Positions 24,530 through 34,365 of a stretch of 64,000 nucleotides of DNA are shown one piece after another. The notes beneath the pieces are model-generated. The model searched no databases, had not been told where the DNA came from, and worked only from the letters and a program-made list of their open reading frames with translations. Every line of letters begins with the position of its first letter. Positions within the stretch are counted from its first letter, which is position 1. Where the stretch lies: NCBI GenBank assembly GCA_937146765.1, contig CAKZRP010000007.1, forward strand, positions 62,001-126,000. The letters run 5' to 3'. Position numbers and translations under genes: made by a program. The stretch is from an uncultured Paracoccaceae bacterium (GTDB lineage Bacteria; Pseudomonadota; Alphaproteobacteria; Rhodobacterales; Rhodobacteraceae).

Positions 24530-25365
24530 GCCCCTCTCCCCTTCTGGAACTGGAAAACCTCCGCGTCAGCTTCCCCACCCCCAAGGGCCGGATCGAGGTC
24601 GTCAAGGGCCTCTCGTTCACCTTGGGGCGCGAGCGTCTGGGCATCGTTGGCGAAAGCGGATCAGGCAAGTCGATGACCGGCCGCGCCCTGTTGCGGCTGG
24701 TACGCACGCCCGGCGCGCAAGTGGCGGATCGCATGGTGTTTGACGGTATCGACCTGCAACGCCTCTCCGAGCGCAAGATGCGCGAATTGCGCGGCGCGCG
24801 GATCTCGATGATCATGCAGGATCCGAAATTCTCGTTGAATCCGGTGATGACCATCGGCGCGCAGATCGCCGAGGCTTTGAAAACGCATGAAAAACTCGCC
24901 CGCCGCGACATCCGCGCCCGGGTGCTGGAGATGCTGGAGGCCGTGCGTATCAACGACCCCGAACGGGTGATGGAGCTTTACCCGCATGAGGTCTCCGGCG
25001 GCATGGGCCAGCGCGTCATGATCGCCATGATGCTGATCCCGCGCCCGGACCTGTTGATCGCGGACGAGCCGACCTCGGCGCTGGATGTTTCGGTGCAGGC
25101 ACAGGTTCTGGATCTCATCGACGAGCTGGTGCGCGACAAGGGCATGGGGCTGATCCTGATCTCCCACGACCTCAACCTCGTGGCGCGCTACTGCGACCGC
25201 ATTCTGGTGATGCACGCCGGCGAGGTGGTGGAAAGCTGCGCCGCCGCCGATCTGCAAAACGCCACCCATCCCTATACTCGCGGCCTCTTGGCCGCCGTGC
25301 CGAGGATGGAAGAGACCCGCGCGGAACTCCCCACCCTCGACCGTAGCGCATGGAGCGGCACATGA
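24526..25365 (+). CDS. Peptide-type ABC transporter ATPase, DppD-like
   Basis: This 279-residue ATPase has Walker A GESGSGKS near 44-51, signature VSGGMGQRVMIAMML (a G-M-G-Q variant of SGGQ), Walker B LLIADEPTSALD and switch His in ISHDL. The C-terminal HPYTRGLLAAVPR is the oligopeptide-transporter tail, typical of the OppD/DppD branch. It energises import together with the DppF-like partner. It starts at the ATGA overlap with the permease gene and ends in an ATGA overlap with the next ATPase gene. Confidence 0.9.
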   Translation: MSPSPLLELENLRVSFPTPKGRIEVVKGLSFTLGRERLGIVGESGSGKSMTGRALLRLVRTPGAQVADRMVFDGIDLQRLSERKMRELRGARISMIMQDPKFSLNPVMTIGAQIAEALKTHEKLARRDIRARVLEMLEAVRINDPERVMELYPHEVSGGMGQRVMIAMMLIPRPDLLIADEPTSALDVSVQAQVLDLIDELVRDKGMGLILISHDLNLVARYCDRILVMHAGEVVESCAAADLQNATHPYTRGLLAAVPRMEETRAELPTLDRSAWSGT

Positions 25366-26114
25366 GCGCGATCTCTCTGAAAAATCTCGACATTTCCTAT
25401 GGCACCACCAAGGTCGTCGAAGGCGCCAACATCGAAGTCGCAGCGGGCGAGAGCTTTGCCCTTGTCGGCGAAAGCGGTTCGGGCAAGTCGACGATCCTGA
25501 AGGCCATCGCGGGCCTTGCCCCAGACTGGACGGGCGAGATCACCGTGCTGGGTGAAAAACGCGGTCACCGCGTCGACCACGCCTTTGCCACCCGCTGCCA
25601 GATGGTGTTTCAGGACCCCTATGGCTCGCTCCATCCGCGCAAGACGGTGGATGCGGTCCTCAGCGAACCGCTCCGGATCCACGGCCTCCCCAACCGCGAC
25701 GCGCGGGTGCTGGAGATGCTGGCGGCGGTCGGCCTCGACCAGCGGTTCCGCTTTCGCTACCCGCATCAGCTCTCCGGCGGGCAGCGCCAAAGGGTCGCCA
25801 TTGCCCGCGCGCTGATGCTGGAACCCAAGGTGATGCTCCTCGACGAGCCGACCTCGGCGCTCGATGTTTCAGTACAGGCGGAGATCCTCAACCTCTTGAA
25901 AAAACTGCGCCGCGAACAGGGGCTGACCTATCTGATGGTGACCCACAACCTGCCGGTCGTCAGCTTCATGTGCGACCGCATGGCGGTGATGAACAAGGGT
26001 CGCATCGTCGAGATTGCCCCCGCCTCCGCCCTGCATGACGGCAGTTTCACCGACCCCTACACGCAATCCCTCTACGCCGCCTCCGGTGGCAATCCCGACC
26101 GCAAGGACCAATGA
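25362..26114 (+). CDS. Peptide-type ABC transporter ATPase, DppF-like
   Basis: This 250-residue ATPase has Walker A GESGSGKST near 35-43, Q-loop MVFQDPYGSLHPR, signature LSGGQRQRVAIARAL, Walker B MLLDEPTSALD and His in VTHNL. It is slightly shorter than E. coli DppF because the C-terminal oligopeptide-transport tail is brief. The chosen ATG 25362 overlaps the preceding stop; ATG 25350 would add four residues. Its own TGA overlaps the GAF-domain gene, making five coupled genes in a row. Confidence 0.9.
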   Translation: MSAISLKNLDISYGTTKVVEGANIEVAAGESFALVGESGSGKSTILKAIAGLAPDWTGEITVLGEKRGHRVDHAFATRCQMVFQDPYGSLHPRKTVDAVLSEPLRIHGLPNRDARVLEMLAAVGLDQRFRFRYPHQLSGGQRQRVAIARALMLEPKVMLLDEPTSALDVSVQAEILNLLKKLRREQGLTYLMVTHNLPVVSFMCDRMAVMNKGRIVEIAPASALHDGSFTDPYTQSLYAASGGNPDRKDQ

Positions 26115-26605
26115 CCATGACGGATATCACAACCGCCCGCCGCACATTCGAGCAAGCCCTCGCTGAGGCCACCAACGAGACACAAGCCTATGACGCGCTC
26201 TGCGCGCTGACCAAGGCCACCGTTGGCGCAAAACTCTTTACGGTGATGACCGCCGATATGGACGCCATGCTGGCACGCCGCACCTATACCGATGATGCGG
26301 AAAACTACCCCACCACCGGTACCAAGCCAATCGAGATGAACCGCTGGTTCGAACAGGTGCACGGCCGCCACGAGACCTTTGTCTCCAACACGCTGGCCGA
26401 CATTGACACGGTCTTCCCCGATGCGGAGCTGATCGGGAAGCTTGGCTGCGGCTCAGTCATCAACCTGCCGGTGATCCTCGGCGGCAAGATGGTGGCAACC
26501 GTGAATATCCTGCATGAAGAGGGCTACTACACGCCCGAGCGCGTGGAACTGGCGCATGAGGTGCTGCGCCTGCCCGCCATGGCGGTTCTCGCCCTGACCC
26601 GCTAG
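26111..26605 (+). CDS. GAF-domain protein linked to the peptide importer
   Basis: This 164-residue cytoplasmic protein is essentially one GAF domain (about residues 14-160), with LGCGSVINLPVILGGKMVATVNILHEEGYY-like core strands; it has no HTH, kinase or cyclase output. GAF domains bind small ligands or nucleotides, so it could be a sensor or an enzyme of unknown type. It is the last gene of the rightward importer operon and is translationally coupled to the ATPase gene. That suggests it binds or processes the imported compound. Function cannot be named. Confidence 0.75.
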   Translation: MTMTDITTARRTFEQALAEATNETQAYDALCALTKATVGAKLFTVMTADMDAMLARRTYTDDAENYPTTGTKPIEMNRWFEQVHGRHETFVSNTLADIDTVFPDAELIGKLGCGSVINLPVILGGKMVATVNILHEEGYYTPERVELAHEVLRLPAMAVLALTR

Positions 26606-26667
26606 GCTCGCCCCCCGTCCACGAGGCGTCTGGCCTCACCCCGATTGCCCCGACGAACGCGTGCGAT

Positions 26668-26710
26668 TTTGCAGAAAGCTTACGGCCAAATCGCGCGCGT
26701 TTTCTGCAAA
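26668..26710. repeat. Perfect ten-base inverted repeat in intergenic region
   Basis: TTTGCAGAAA at 26668-26677 and TTTCTGCAAA at 26701-26710 are exact reverse complements separated by 23 bases. They lie in the 256-base gap between the GAF gene and the chemoreceptor gene. The spacing suits either a transcript hairpin ending the importer operon or a regulator site upstream of the chemoreceptor. No T run follows. A second short palindrome, TGTTGCAACA, sits at 26806-26815. Confidence 0.45.
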
Positions 26711-26861
26711 GCGTGCGCGTCGCAAAAATTTCCACCGGACAAGGAGAGTCTCGCAGTCAGGTTTTACCGCTTCTTAAGCGCAACCGTGCAGTAATCCCGA
26801 TAAATTGTTGCAACATCTAAGGCGCCTCGATCCGCGCCCCGAAGCAAGGGACTCTGCCGAA

Positions 26862-29618
26862 ATGGTCAAGAAAATCGTCGAACTCGACCTGAAAGGCGCG
26901 GGCGAAGCCCTGATGAATCACGCGATCATCATCAAGGTCCACCCGGACACGCTGAACGTCGTGGCGGTGAGCGGCAGTGCTGCGGAAAAGTTTCCGCGCC
27001 TGAAGACCGCCGAGGATACCGCGCTGACCGATCTCGTGGTCGATCAGGGCTGCCTGCGCCGCGATATCGCCGCCACCCACGAGGGGGCCGGCACTTTCAC
27101 CTATCGGGTGCGGCTGAGCGACACGCCGGTGTCCCCGCAATTCTGCGGCATCATGCAGAAATCCCATGACGACCACGTCTTCCTCACCGGGTCCATCGTG
27201 GAGCCGGACGAGGCGATCCTCGGCTATGTCGCGGCCATCGACAATGCACAGGCCATTGCCGAATACGACACCGAAGGCACCATCATGCGCGTGAACGAGA
27301 AGTTCTGCGCCCTGACCGGTCACAAGAAAAGCGATCTGATCGGCGCCCACCTCGGCATCCTCTGGCCGAAACTGGCCGACAAGCCGGATGGCTACCTCGC
27401 CCCCTGGGACGAGTTGATGAAGGGCCACGGCGTCCAGGGCGAATATCAGCGCATCGGGCGCAAGGGCAACCAGATCTGGGTGCGCGCCGCCTTCAATCCG
27501 ATCTTCGACCGCGACGGCCATGTGGTGCGGATCGTCGAATATGCGATGGACGTAACCCCGCGCAAGCAGCAGCAGGCCGAAAGCGCCGGCAAGCTCGACG
27601 CGCTGAGCCGCAACAGCGCCATCATCGAATTTGACCTCGACGGCACCGTGCTGGAGGCCAATGCCAATTTCCTCGCCCTGACCGGGTACACCCGCGAGGA
27701 GGTGGTGGGACACCACCACCGCATGTTCTGCGACGCCGACACCGTCAAAAGCGCAAGCTACACCTCTTTCTGGAGCAAGCTGGCTGCCGGCGAACACGAG
27801 GGTGGCGAATTCCGCCGACTGCGCAAGGATGGCTCGCCGGTTTGGATCCAGGCCACCTACAATCCGGTCTACGGGGCCGACGGAACCCTGCTCAAGATCG
27901 TGAAATTCGCCAATGACGTCAGCGAGGCCCATCAGAAGCGCGCCGAGATGGAAGCCCGGCTCGAAGCCGCCTATCGCAGCCAGGCGGTAATCGAATTCGA
28001 CCTTGATGGCACCGTGCTCTGGGCCAACGAGATCTTCCTGAACCTCACCGGCTACAGCCCGGAGGAGATCTACGGCCAGCATCACCGGATCTTCTGCACC
28101 AAGGAGTATTCCACCAGCCGCGACTATGTCAGCTTCTGGCGCAAGCTCGGCAGCGGCGAATTTGCCAGCGGCGTCTACCAGCGCCTGCGCAAGGATGGCT
28201 CCGACCTCTGGATCCAGGCCACTTACAACCCTGTCTTCGATCTCGATGGCAAGGCAATCAAGGTGGTGAAATTCGCCAATGACCTGACCGAGACCAAGGA
28301 ACATTCGGTGGAGGCCGATTCCAAGCTCGCCGCCGTCAGCCGCAGCCAGGCGGTGATCGAATTCGACCTCACCGGCACCATCCTCAGCGCCAATGAGAAT
28401 TTCCTGAACCTGACCGGCTATGAAGCGGAAGAGGTCATCGGCCAGAAACACGTCATGTTCTGCGAGCCGAAATACGCCGAAAGCGAATCCTATCGTGAAT
28501 TCTGGGCTCAACTGCGGCGCGGTGATTTTGCCAGCGGCGAATACCGCCGCCTCGGTCGGGACGGCAAGGAGATCTGGATCCAGGCCACCTACAACCCGAT
28601 CTTCGACCTGCGCGGCAACCCGGTGAAAGTGGTGAAATACGCCACCGATGTCACCGAAACCAAACTGCGCGCGGTGGATGCCAACAACAAGATCGAGGCG
28701 ATGGATCGCAGCCAGGCGGTGGTGCAGTTCGACCTTGATGGCAATGTGCTCTCCGCCAACGAGAACTTCCTCAGTGTGATGGGCTATTCGCTGCGCGAGA
28801 TCATCGGCGAGCATCATTCGATGTTCTGCACCCAGGACCATCTCAAGTCGCAGACCTACCGCGATTTCTGGCTGGCTCTCAACCGGGGCGAGTTCCAGAC
28901 CGGCCGCTATCACCGCGTCGGAAAGTTCGGCCGCGATGTGCATATCCAGGCCACCTATGCGCCGCTGATGGACCTGCATGGCAAGCCGATCGGGGTCATC
29001 AAATACGCGACCGACGTCACGGAACAAGTGGCGCGCGAGGCGGTGATCCGTGAAAAGGCGGCCGAGATGACCCGCGTGGTCGACTCGCTGAGCGAGGCGA
29101 TCTCCGACATTTCCTTTGCCACCAGCGAGGCCCGCAGCAAGGCGACCGACACCGCGCAGAACGCCAATCAGGGGTTTGAGGCGCTGAACCACACCATCGA
29201 GGCCATCGAGATGATGCAGCGCTCCTCCGGCGAGATTTCCGAAATCGTGAAGGTCATCGGCGAGATTGCAAATCAGACCAACCTGCTGGCCTTTAATGCC
29301 GCAATCGAGGCAGCCCGGGCGGGCGAGCATGGCGTCGGTTTCTCGGTGGTTGCGGAAGAGGTGCGCAAGCTGGCGGAGCGCAGCTCCGAGGCGGCCCAGA
29401 AGATCTCTCGCCTCATCGCGGAATCCGCGGTGCGCGTCGATCAGGGGACAACCCGCTCCGTCGCCGCCCGAGACGCGTTTTCTCGCATCGTCGAAAGTGT
29501 CACCCAGACAGGACAGTCGGTGGATCAGATTTCCTCGGCGGCGGAGAACCAGCTGACCGCATCCAAGGAAGTGGTGAAGTTGATCAGCCAGCTGCATGAC
29601 CAGCCCAAGGTCGCGTGA
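26862..29618 (+). CDS. Soluble methyl-accepting chemotaxis protein with five PAS domains
   Basis: ATG 26862 with AAGGG upstream gives 918 residues; TTG 26805 is a weaker longer start. There is no membrane helix or HAMP, so the receptor is cytoplasmic. An N-terminal region of about 125 residues is followed by five PAS domains starting near 133, 255, 377, 499 and 621, then an MCP signalling domain at about 740-918. Its tip, [20 protein letters not shown], matches the conserved CheA/CheW-binding hairpin. PAS2-5 each carry a His/Cys motif (HHRMFC, HHRIFC, KHVMFC, HHSMFC) that PAS1 lacks. Redox, haem or metal sensing is possible but unproven. The TGA overlaps the GTG of the CheW-like gene. Confidence 0.9.
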   Translation: MVKKIVELDLKGAGEALMNHAIIIKVHPDTLNVVAVSGSAAEKFPRLKTAEDTALTDLVVDQGCLRRDIAATHEGAGTFTYRVRLSDTPVSPQFCGIMQKSHDDHVFLTGSIVEPDEAILGYVAAIDNAQAIAEYDTEGTIMRVNEKFCALTGHKKSDLIGAHLGILWPKLADKPDGYLAPWDELMKGHGVQGEYQRIGRKGNQIWVRAAFNPIFDRDGHVVRIVEYAMDVTPRKQQQAESAGKLDALSRNSAIIEFDLDGTVLEANANFLALTGYTREEVVGHHHRMFCDADTVKSASYTSFWSKLAAGEHEGGEFRRLRKDGSPVWIQATYNPVYGADGTLLKIVKFANDVSEAHQKRAEMEARLEAAYRSQAVIEFDLDGTVLWANEIFLNLTGYSPEEIYGQHHRIFCTKEYSTSRDYVSFWRKLGSGEFASGVYQRLRKDGSDLWIQATYNPVFDLDGKAIKVVKFANDLTETKEHSVEADSKLAAVSRSQAVIEFDLTGTILSANENFLNLTGYEAEEVIGQKHVMFCEPKYAESESYREFWAQLRRGDFASGEYRRLGRDGKEIWIQATYNPIFDLRGNPVKVVKYATDVTETKLRAVDANNKIEAMDRSQAVVQFDLDGNVLSANENFLSVMGYSLREIIGEHHSMFCTQDHLKSQTYRDFWLALNRGEFQTGRYHRVGKFGRDVHIQATYAPLMDLHGKPIGVIKYATDVTEQVAREAVIREKAAEMTRVVDSLSEAISDISFATSEARSKATDTAQNANQGFEALNHTIEAIEMMQRSSGEISEIVKVIGEIANQTNLLAFNAAIEAARAGEHGVGFSVVAEEVRKLAERSSEAAQKISRLIAESAVRVDQGTTRSVAARDAFSRIVESVTQTGQSVDQISSAAENQLTASKEVVKLISQLHDQPKVA
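27261..29090 (+). repeat. Five in-frame PAS-coding repeats, exact 366-bp period
   Basis: The PAS core start codons (EYDTEG, EFDLDG, EFDLDG, EFDLTG, QFDLDG) fall at 27261, 27627, 27993, 28359 and 28725. Every step is exactly 366 bases (122 codons). Each unit covers one PAS domain plus its linker, without any net insertion or deletion between copies. This indicates tandem duplication with strong selection on domain-to-domain geometry. Confidence 0.85.
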
Positions 29619-31210
29619 CGCCAGTGTCAGAAGATCTTCACGACACTGAGGCGCAGGTCACCCCGGCAGGGGCCACGGCAGAAGAGGCGGACAACCTGGT
29701 CGGAGTGGTCGACATCGGCGGAATGCTCTTTGCCATTCCGATCGAGAACGTCCGCGAGGTGATCCCGGCTCCGGCCCGTTTCCAGCGCCTGCCCAGCCAG
29801 CATCCCGACCTTTTGGGTGGCGTCCTGTTGCGCGGCAAGGCGATCCCGGTGCAGGCCCTGCACCGTCGATTGGGGCTGCAGCCACCTCCGGCGCAAACGC
29901 AAGGCATCGTCGCGGTCGGGGACACGGCCAGCACCGAATGCGGCGTCATCGTCGTTGTGCGCTCCCAAGGGCGTGTGGCCGGACTTCTGGTCGACGCCGT
30001 GCGCTGTCTGCTGCAACTGGGCGACACCTGGGCCCAGAACCTGCCGGAGGGACAGGACGACCTGATTTGCGGCGGCTACATCTGCGACACCCATGGGCAT
30101 TTCTCGCTGCTCTCGGTGGCGGAACTGCTGAATGTCCCGCTGACCCCCTCGGATGAGATTTCCGAGACCGCGCGTCGGCGGGCCCGGGTCAATCGCATCC
30201 CCTATATCCGCTTCCGTGTCGGGGCCCTGAGTTTCCTGGTGGCGATGAAGGATATCGCCTCCACCATCCCGACCAGCCCGCTCAAACCCTGGCCGGTAAG
30301 CGGCGGCAGTTGCCTCGGCATCATCCATCGACACGGGATGGACATGCCGATGCTCGACACGCTGTCCAATCTCGGGTTCGGTTATCCCGGAGAGCGACCA
30401 GCGGAAGCGGCCGGTATCATTCTGGAATATCCCGGAGATCGCGCCCTGGCGTTCAATGTCGACCAGGTGGTCAGCGTGATGAACATCGAGGAGGGCGCGA
30501 TCCATGCCTTCCCGCCCAGCGTCACCATGCGCTCCTACCTGTTTTCCGGCGTCCATATCGACGAGAAGGGCGACCAATGCTTTGTCATCGATGTGCCCGC
30601 CTGCCGCGCGGATCCCGACTTGCTGAAACTGGCTGCGGCCTCCCATCGGACCTCAAAAACGCCCAAGGCCGATCCAGCCACCCAGAACAGACAGGATGCG
30701 CGGCTGCACAGGCATGCCGCGGAGGATGAAGCGGTTCCCGAGGAGATCGAAGACGATCCCTTCGGCTTCGACGACGTGGCGATCCGCCTCGAGTCCCGGT
30801 CCAACCGCTATCTCACCGTATCGGCGGGCGGCGACTTTGCCGTTCCGATCGAGGCCGTGAGCGAGATCATGCGGGTGCCCGGGGATCTCGGCTTTGCGGA
30901 TTTCGACGGTCACCTGGCCAATCTCTCCTATCGCAACCGCCTGATGCCGGTCTACGACTGCGCGGCGCGGCGCGGTTACGGCTCCTGCGACTTCGGCTCC
31001 GAAGCCGGGATCCTGATCCTGGAAAAGGACGGCCATCACTTCGGCCTCGCGGTAGAGGCGATGAAATCGATCGACACCGGCCGCATCAAGGGCTTTCAAA
31101 CCGCAACCGGTGCCGCCAGCACCTGTCCGACGCAGCAGCTGGTGGAACTCGGCCAGGGCGCTTCCAAGCGTCTGGTACAGATCGAGGACCCCTCCTGGCT
31201 TCTGCCCTGA
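29615..31210 (+). CDS. Triple CheW-domain coupling protein
   Basis: This 531-residue cytoplasmic protein has three CheW-like domains, at about 25-165 ([20 protein letters not shown]), 195-335 ([20 protein letters not shown]) and 395-525 ([20 protein letters not shown]). An acidic linker near 345-385 separates the last two. CheW joins receptors to CheA; multi-domain versions could bridge several receptors or kinases in one array. It starts at GTG 29615 overlapping the chemoreceptor stop, so the two are made together and very likely form one complex. No cheA, cheY, cheR or cheB gene lies nearby, so the rest of the pathway must be elsewhere. Confidence 0.85.
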   Translation: MTPVSEDLHDTEAQVTPAGATAEEADNLVGVVDIGGMLFAIPIENVREVIPAPARFQRLPSQHPDLLGGVLLRGKAIPVQALHRRLGLQPPPAQTQGIVAVGDTASTECGVIVVVRSQGRVAGLLVDAVRCLLQLGDTWAQNLPEGQDDLICGGYICDTHGHFSLLSVAELLNVPLTPSDEISETARRRARVNRIPYIRFRVGALSFLVAMKDIASTIPTSPLKPWPVSGGSCLGIIHRHGMDMPMLDTLSNLGFGYPGERPAEAAGIILEYPGDRALAFNVDQVVSVMNIEEGAIHAFPPSVTMRSYLFSGVHIDEKGDQCFVIDVPACRADPDLLKLAAASHRTSKTPKADPATQNRQDARLHRHAAEDEAVPEEIEDDPFGFDDVAIRLESRSNRYLTVSAGGDFAVPIEAVSEIMRVPGDLGFADFDGHLANLSYRNRLMPVYDCAARRGYGSCDFGSEAGILILEKDGHHFGLAVEAMKSIDTGRIKGFQTATGAASTCPTQQLVELGQGASKRLVQIEDPSWLLP

Positions 31211-31217
31211 TCTCCGG

Positions 31218-31244
31218 CTCCGCGCGCGTCAGCGCCGCGCGGAG
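31218..31244. terminator. Hairpin at convergent gene ends
   Basis: CTCCGCGCG (31218-31226) and CGCGCGGAG (31236-31244) form a perfect nine-base stem. It sits in the 18-base gap between convergent genes and runs into the GMC oxidoreductase stop. No T run follows, so it would be a bidirectional, weak or factor-assisted terminator. Confidence 0.45.
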
Positions 31245-32845
31245 CGGATCATATCGGCAGCCTTCTCGGCGATCATCACCACCGGAGAGGCGGTATTGCC
31301 GGACACGATCCGCGGCATGATCGAGGCATCGACGACCCTCAGCCCCTCCAGCCCATGCACCTTCAGCTCGGGGTTCACCACGGCGGCGCTGTCGGTGCCC
31401 ATCTTGCAGGTGCCAACCGGGTGAAAAATCGTGGTGGCGATATCGCCCACCGCCGACAGGATCTCCGCATCAGAATGACACCCCGGCCCCGGCAGGATCT
31501 CCTGTGGCGCATAGGGCGCCAGCGCGCGGGCGGTCATCACCTCGCGCACCTGCTTGATCGAGGCCAGCGCCACCGCCTTGTCCCCTTCGGCGGAGAGGTA
31601 ATTCAGCCGGATATCGGGCTGCTGCGCCTGATCCGTACTTTGGATATGGCTGGCCCCGATGCTCTCGGGACGCAGATTGCAGACCGAAACGGTGATCGCC
31701 GGGAAGGGATGCAGCGGATCGCCGAGCTTGTCGGTCGACAGGGGCTGCACATGGTATTCCAGATCCGGCGTCGCCAGATCGGGGCGCGATTTGGTGAACA
31801 TGCCAAACTGGCTCGGCGCCATCGACATCGGCCCGCTTTGCGTCAGCCCATATTGCAGCGCGATTTTCGCCTTTCCAAACAGGCTATTGGCCATGGTGTT
31901 CAGAGTCTTGGCGTTCTGCACCTTATAGACGGTGCGGATTTGCAGATGGTCCTGCAGGTTCTCGCCCACCCCCGCCATCGCGTGCTGAACATCGATCCCA
32001 TGGGCGCTCAGCACCTCGGGCCGGCCGATCCCGGACAGCTCCAGCAGCTTGGGGGAGTTGATCGCGCCTGCCGCCAGCACGACCTCCGCCCGCGCTTCGG
32101 CCCGATGGGTCTGCCCGCCGCGCAGGAACTCGACACCGCGCACCCGCTTGCCCTCCAGCCACAGCCGCGAGGTATGCGCTTCGGTCAGAACCCGCAGGTT
32201 GGGCCGCCCCATCGCCGGACGCAAAAACGCCTTTGCCGTGTTCCAGCGCACGCCCTTGTTCTGGTTCACCTCGAAGAAGCCGGAGCCCTCGTTGTCGCCA
32301 TCGTTGAAATCGGCGCGCGGCGCGATGCCGAACTCCCTGGCCCCCTCCTGCACCGCTTCCAGAATGTCCCATTTGAGCCGCTGTTTGGAGACCTTCCACT
32401 CGCCGCCGCCCCGGTGCATCGCGCTGTCGCCGCCGTGGTGGTCTTCGGACTTGAGGAAATAGGGCAGCACATCGTCCCAGCCCCAGCCGGGATTGCCGAG
32501 CTGCCGCCAAAGGTCGTAATCCGCCGCCTGCCCGCGCATGTAGATCATGCCGTTGACCGAGGAGCAGCCGCCCAGAACCTTGCCGCGCGGATAGGTCAGG
32601 CTGCGGCCATTCAGCCCCGGTTCAGAGGCGGTTTTCATCATCCAATCGGTGCGCGGATTGCCGATGCAATAGAGGTAGCCTACCGGAATATGCACCCAAT
32701 GGTAGTTGTCGCTCTTGCCGGCCTCAAGCAGCAGCACCTTTGCCTTTGGGTCCGCGCTCAGCCGGTTGGCCAGCACACATCCCGCGGTGCCCCCCCCGAT
32801 AATGATATAGTCGTAGCTGTCCGCGGTCGCAAAAGTGCCAGTCAT
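31229..32845 (-). CDS. GMC-family FAD oxidoreductase (choline/alcohol dehydrogenase-like)
   Basis: This 538-residue flavoenzyme has the ADP-binding motif IIIGGGTAGCVLANRLS near 14-30, GMC signature 1 (YPRGKVLGGCSSVNGMIYMR) and signature 2 (LAAGAINSPKLLELSGIG). The catalytic-region His is in HPVGTCKMG, and GNTASPVVMIAEKAADMI lies near the end. It would oxidise a primary or secondary alcohol, polyol or choline-like substrate. ATG 32845 starts five bases after the kinase stop, making it the last gene of the polyol operon. It may provide a direct oxidation branch for the imported polyol; substrate unknown. Confidence 0.85.
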   Translation of the reverse strand: MTGTFATADSYDYIIIGGGTAGCVLANRLSADPKAKVLLLEAGKSDNYHWVHIPVGYLYCIGNPRTDWMMKTASEPGLNGRSLTYPRGKVLGGCSSVNGMIYMRGQAADYDLWRQLGNPGWGWDDVLPYFLKSEDHHGGDSAMHRGGGEWKVSKQRLKWDILEAVQEGAREFGIAPRADFNDGDNEGSGFFEVNQNKGVRWNTAKAFLRPAMGRPNLRVLTEAHTSRLWLEGKRVRGVEFLRGGQTHRAEARAEVVLAAGAINSPKLLELSGIGRPEVLSAHGIDVQHAMAGVGENLQDHLQIRTVYKVQNAKTLNTMANSLFGKAKIALQYGLTQSGPMSMAPSQFGMFTKSRPDLATPDLEYHVQPLSTDKLGDPLHPFPAITVSVCNLRPESIGASHIQSTDQAQQPDIRLNYLSAEGDKAVALASIKQVREVMTARALAPYAPQEILPGPGCHSDAEILSAVGDIATTIFHPVGTCKMGTDSAAVVNPELKVHGLEGLRVVDASIMPRIVSGNTASPVVMIAEKAADMIRSARR

Positions 32846-32850
32846 ATGCG

Positions 32851-34365
32851 TTACTTGCCTTTGAGGGTTGCCAGTTGCGCCCAAAGCGGCCGCAGGGCGG
32901 AATTGAGATCACTGTAAATCTGATAGCGCCTGTCGTAATGCGACCGCATGTCCGGGTTGGGCAGAAATTCAGCCTTGGTGCGGGTCATGCGGGTGATCGC
33001 CGCCTCGTAGCTTGGCTGCAATCCGACCGCGACCGCAACCCCGATCGCCGCGCCCAGGGCTCCGGTCTCGCGCGCCTCGGCAACGCGGATCGGCACCCCG
33101 AGGCAATCGGCAAAGATCTGCGGCCAGTGCGGGCTGCGGGCACCCCCGCCGGACAGAACCGCGCTGTCAAAGCTGACGCCCGCCGCGCGCAGCACTTCGA
33201 TGTGGCGGCGATGTTCAAAAACAACGCCCTCGAACAGGGCGCGCAGCAGGTGGCCTTCGCCGTGCCACCCCGCCAGCCCGAAGAAACCGCCACGGAATTC
33301 CGCCCCCTGACCGGAGCCATAAAGAAAAGGCTGGCAGAGCGGGTCATCGAGCGCGGGCACCACCTGCCCCACCGCATCGTTGCAATGGCCAAAAGGGTCC
33401 TCGTGATGGGTGCCGCGCTCCACCAGCGCGCGCACGTACCATTCGAGATTGGCAGCCGAAGTGGCGGAGGACTCGATGTTCACAAACCGCCCCGCGTCAA
33501 AGCCCGAGGCCATGAAGACCGATGGGTTCACCACCGGCGCCTCCGAGAAGACCTGATTGATCGACCAGGTGCCCGCGATAATAGACGCCTCGCCCGCGCG
33601 GCAAGCGCCGGACCCCAGCGCTGAAGAGATCACGTCGAAATAACCGCCAATCACCGGCGTTCCCTCGGCCAGACCGGTTTGCGCGGCGGCCTCTGCCGTC
33701 ACATGGCCCGCGATCTCTGCCGGACGAATGAGGCGCGGCAACATCTCGGTGGCATCCGCCAGACCATAGAGCCGCATCATCTCGGCATCATAGGTGCAGT
33801 CGGGCATCACGGTCAGCCCGGCACCAGACATATCCGAGGTGTCGCTGACCCGCTCGCCACTCAGGCGATAGGTGACAAAATCCTTGCACATCAACACGGT
33901 GGCGATGCGTGCATAGACCTCGGGCCGATGCCGCTTGACCCAAGCCAGCAGAACCGGCGTCTGCGCAGGCCAGGGCTTTTGCAGGCACAAGCCATGCAGC
34001 GCCGCACCCGAGGCCTCCGCCAGTTCCGCCGCCAGATCCGCGCCGCGCGTGTCGAGCGACTGGATGCCGAGGACAGGCTCCCCGGCCGCGTCCAGCGCAT
34101 AAAGCCCGTTGCCGTGGCCCGCACAGCCGACCCCGGCGATCTGGCCGGGCGCGATGCCCGCCTCGGCGATACAGGCGCGGATCACCGTGCCCACATTGCG
34201 CCAAAGCTCGTTGAGGTCGCGCTCCACTTGGCCGGGGGCGGGGGTTGTGCTTTGGCCGTCCAGCGCGCTCATGGCGATCTGGCGCCCTTCGAGGTCGAAG
34301 AGCACCGCCTTGATCACCGTATTCCCGGCATCGAGCCCAAGAAGATATCTGTCCGTCTCAGCCAC
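32851..34365 (-). CDS. FGGY-family carbohydrate kinase (LyxK/EryA-like)
   Basis: This 504-residue cytoplasmic kinase has the N-terminal phosphate-binding loop LDAGNT at 11-16, catalytic Asp244 in GGYFDVISSALGSG, and FGGY features in the C-terminal half (GVVFEHRRHIEVLRAAG, LSGGGARSPHWPQIFADCLG). The spacing resembles L-xylulose kinase LyxK and erythritol kinase. With the GlpD-like dehydrogenase and aldolase in the same operon, phosphorylation of an imported alditol or ketose is the likely first step. It overlaps the aldolase gene by eight bases. Exact substrate and position of phosphorylation cannot be read. Confidence 0.85.
   Translation of the reverse strand: MAETDRYLLGLDAGNTVIKAVLFDLEGRQIAMSALDGQSTTPAPGQVERDLNELWRNVGTVIRACIAEAGIAPGQIAGVGCAGHGNGLYALDAAGEPVLGIQSLDTRGADLAAELAEASGAALHGLCLQKPWPAQTPVLLAWVKRHRPEVYARIATVLMCKDFVTYRLSGERVSDTSDMSGAGLTVMPDCTYDAEMMRLYGLADATEMLPRLIRPAEIAGHVTAEAAAQTGLAEGTPVIGGYFDVISSALGSGACRAGEASIIAGTWSINQVFSEAPVVNPSVFMASGFDAGRFVNIESSATSAANLEWYVRALVERGTHHEDPFGHCNDAVGQVVPALDDPLCQPFLYGSGQGAEFRGGFFGLAGWHGEGHLLRALFEGVVFEHRRHIEVLRAAGVSFDSAVLSGGGARSPHWPQIFADCLGVPIRVAEARETGALGAAIGVAVAVGLQPSYEAAITRMTRTKAEFLPNPDMRSHYDRRYQIYSDLNSALRPLWAQLATLKGK

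Noticed and set aside
27261..29090. Regular DNA repeat possibly resembling a CRISPR or satellite
   Set aside because: The 366-base period is coding and in frame; the units are PAS domains, far longer than CRISPR repeats and without spacers.
26817..29597. 926-codon open frame on the minus strand
   Set aside because: It is antisense to the chemoreceptor gene in a GC-rich, repeated sequence; its translation has no recognisable family and it lacks a credible start. The sense strand has clear PAS and MCP domains.
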